NCBI GenBank assembly: GCA_913062665.1 | Contig: CAJXVY010000040.1 | Span: forward strand, 1-5,342 | Reading direction: 5' to 3' | Source: an uncultured Micrococcales bacterium | GTDB lineage: Bacteria; Actinomycetota; Actinomycetes; Actinomycetales; Microbacteriaceae | DNA length: 5,342 nt | The notes under the pieces: model-generated | The model's input: the letters and a program-made list of their open reading frames with translations, nothing else | What the model was told of the DNA's origin: nothing | Databases searched by the model: none | Position numbers and translations under genes: made by a program | Shown: one piece after another, positions 3,906 to 5,342 of the stretch | Layout of the letters: each line of letters begins with the position of its first letter | How positions within the stretch are numbered: the stretch's first letter is position 1

Positions 3906-5342
3906 GCAGCTGGTTCTTGCAAACCTGCTGCAGAAGCGGACAGATTCTGAATTAGTTGCCTTAGTTCGATCAAGAAAACTAAACCTGGCCAAGGTGAAAG
4001 ACTTTTTCGACCTGGCAAAACTTCTTCTAAATAAGAAGAAACTGGAGCCCGTTATTCAATCTCTTTCAAGAGAGCAACTAGAAAAAATCTCCAGTGGTGA
4101 AGATAGCGAGCTTATTGAGAGTTTGTTTTTTGGCGACAGAGGCGAACTATTTGATTCAGTTGCATCCGTCTTCGCTGATCTGCGAGTTCCTGCTGCCATT
4201 GAGGTTGCAAAGGTTCAGCCAAGCGATGTTGACAGAGCTGCAATCAATTCCCACTACACCCTGCTTGCCATCACCGAGATCCTGGTGCAGGTGGACAGCC
4301 ATTCAATCAGGGCAACTGCACGCGGGGTTGCGGTGAGTGATGCAAAGTGGATTGCCAGGATGCTTGGCTGGGATAGCGAGGATATTGTCCACGCCTTTGA
4401 CCTGGCTTATGTTTCAGGGTTGATTCAGCCAATCAATGGACGTTGGTATCTGACTGAGCGAAGTGAAAGCTGGCAGGTGAGCGTTGCCGAGAACAAACTA
4501 GCTTGGTTTTTAGAGGCAATAACCGATTTAGATGAGTTTCTAGCAGTTCGAATAAGGCCAGGTGAGGAGGTTTCGGCGGTTATAAAAAACCAATATCCGC
4601 TAACTAAAATCACCCATCCGTTGACGGTCTTCGGAAATCTGCTTTCTCTTTCCGTTGATGGTTTCGCAACCGAGCTAATGGATTTACTAATTAGCGACGG
4701 AGCAGAGGCTTGCGCCAAAGAGATTGCCAGCCATTTGCCAAAACCTGTCAACCAACTGATTCTGCAAGCTGATTTGACCATGATTGCTCCCGGTCCGATT
4801 GACTATCCGACAGATCGACGGATCAGGCTATTTGCTGAACCTGAGAGCGTTTCACTTGCAAGTAACTTCAGGCTCACCACCACCAGTGTTGTGCATGGTA
4901 TGGAGTGCGGACTATCTGAGAAGGACATTCGTTCCACCTTGGATCGACTAGCCACCACCGAAATACCTCAACCAGTTGACTATCTTTTGAAAGACGCCTC
5001 TGAAAAGTTTGGATCACTAACCATACAAAGCTCCCCCAAAGGATCAATCATCGAAGCAAAAGATCCTGCAATGCTCGCTCAGATAAAAAACCAATCCGAG
5101 CTTCGAGCCTTCCACTTCGTTCCAATCACGGAAAACCAGATCCTTAGTAAGCATGAGAGCGATCTTTTGTATTTCAATATTCGAAGCTGCGGCTACCCAA
5201 TAATTCGCATTGACGAGAAATCCAAAGTAATCTCCCCAACAAGCACGCCGGAGACTGTCAAGAAAGATGTAGTTGACATCAGCGAACAGGTTGCGGCTTT
5301 GAGGTCATCAACCCCGGGCGATGTCTCCGAGCAGGAACTTGG
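3898..5342 (+). CDS. Helicase-associated (XPB-partner, Helicase_C_3-type) protein, 3' end cut by window edge
   Basis: Reading from GTG 3898 gives 481 codons without a stop to the right edge. The GTG is the only plausible early start: an in-frame TAA lies at 3877-3879 with no other start codon between. The N-terminal part (about 1-130) is mostly helical with many Leu and charged residues. About 135-192 (RATARGVAVSDAKW to RWYLTER) resembles a winged-helix fold. The diagnostic section is LILQADLTMIAPGPI (287-301) through IPQPVDYLLKDASEKFGSL (356-374). This is the hallmark of the helicase-associated domain found in actinobacterial proteins encoded next to the XPB-type DNA-repair helicase (Rv0862c beside Rv0861c in M. 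tuberculosis). Family members exceed 700 residues as I recall, so perhaps a third is missing. It has no Walker motifs in the visible part and is not itself a helicase here. I expect the XPB-like helicase gene just beyond the window; this is inference. It overlaps the preceding small membrane gene by 8 bp. Confidence 0.82.
   Translation, partial: MTEQLVLANLLQKRTDSELVALVRSRKLNLAKVKDFFDLAKLLLNKKKLEPVIQSLSREQLEKISSGEDSELIESLFFGDRGELFDSVASVFADLRVPAAIEVAKVQPSDVDRAAINSHYTLLAITEILVQVDSHSIRATARGVAVSDAKWIARMLGWDSEDIVHAFDLAYVSGLIQPINGRWYLTERSESWQVSVAENKLAWFLEAITDLDEFLAVRIRPGEEVSAVIKNQYPLTKITHPLTVFGNLLSLSVDGFATELMDLLISDGAEACAKEIASHLPKPVNQLILQADLTMIAPGPIDYPTDRRIRLFAEPESVSLASNFRLTTTSVVHGMECGLSEKDIRSTLDRLATTEIPQPVDYLLKDASEKFGSLTIQSSPKGSIIEAKDPAMLAQIKNQSELRAFHFVPITENQILSKHESDLLYFNIRSCGYPIIRIDEKSKVISPTSTPETVKKDVVDISEQVAALRSSTPGDVSEQEL

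Noticed and set aside
4425..4781. Minus-strand open frame of 118 codons
   Set aside because: Lies opposite the helicase-associated gene, including its diagnostic motif, and has no independent support.

Overview
The window looks like chromosomal DNA from an actinobacterium, most likely a lower-GC member of the Microbacteriaceae (the planktonic Luna/Aquiluna-type lineages come to mind). This is inferred from protein families rather than a database match. The evidence is an actinobacterial-type iron regulator (IdeR/DtxR) with every metal ligand in place, an actinobacterial-type SerC, the actinobacterial families DUF2530 and DUF3027, a cold-shock protein with a C-terminal extension, and the XPB-partner 'helicase-associated' protein. 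Base composition looks close to balanced by eye, which is low for that phylum.

Layout from left to right. Positions 1-719 (minus) hold a secreted or membrane-anchored NlpC/P60 cell-wall hydrolase, cut by the left edge. Positions 774-1451 (minus) hold ideR. A 36-bp divergent gap separates it from serC (1488-2588, plus). serC is followed with a 1-nt overlap by a two-helix DUF2530 membrane protein (2588-2824, plus). The 3' end of that gene runs head-on into a DUF3027 gene (2663-3223, minus) for 162 bp. DUF3027 in turn overlaps by 11 bp the cold-shock gene upstream of it (3213-3596, minus). A 72-bp divergent gap leads to a small two-helix membrane protein (3669-3905, plus). That gene overlaps by 8 bp the helicase-associated gene (3898 onward, plus), which leaves the window open at the right edge.

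The window is very compact: there are four transcription directions, no stretch without a gene longer than 72 bp, and three same-strand overlaps. No RNA genes, mobile elements, CRISPR arrays or convincing terminators are visible. The genes look like core housekeeping: cell-wall remodelling, iron-responsive regulation, serine (and possibly pyridoxine) biosynthesis, RNA chaperoning, and a DNA-repair helicase partner.

I do not see a novel defence or mobile system. The most interesting points are architectural. First, the DUF2530/DUF3027 overlap is exactly codon-aligned antisense, so a hydrophobic membrane protein is read against a Lys/Asp-rich tail. Second, start codons placed 6-7 nt after -10-like hexamers suggest leaderless transcription of ideR, serC and the 78-aa membrane protein.
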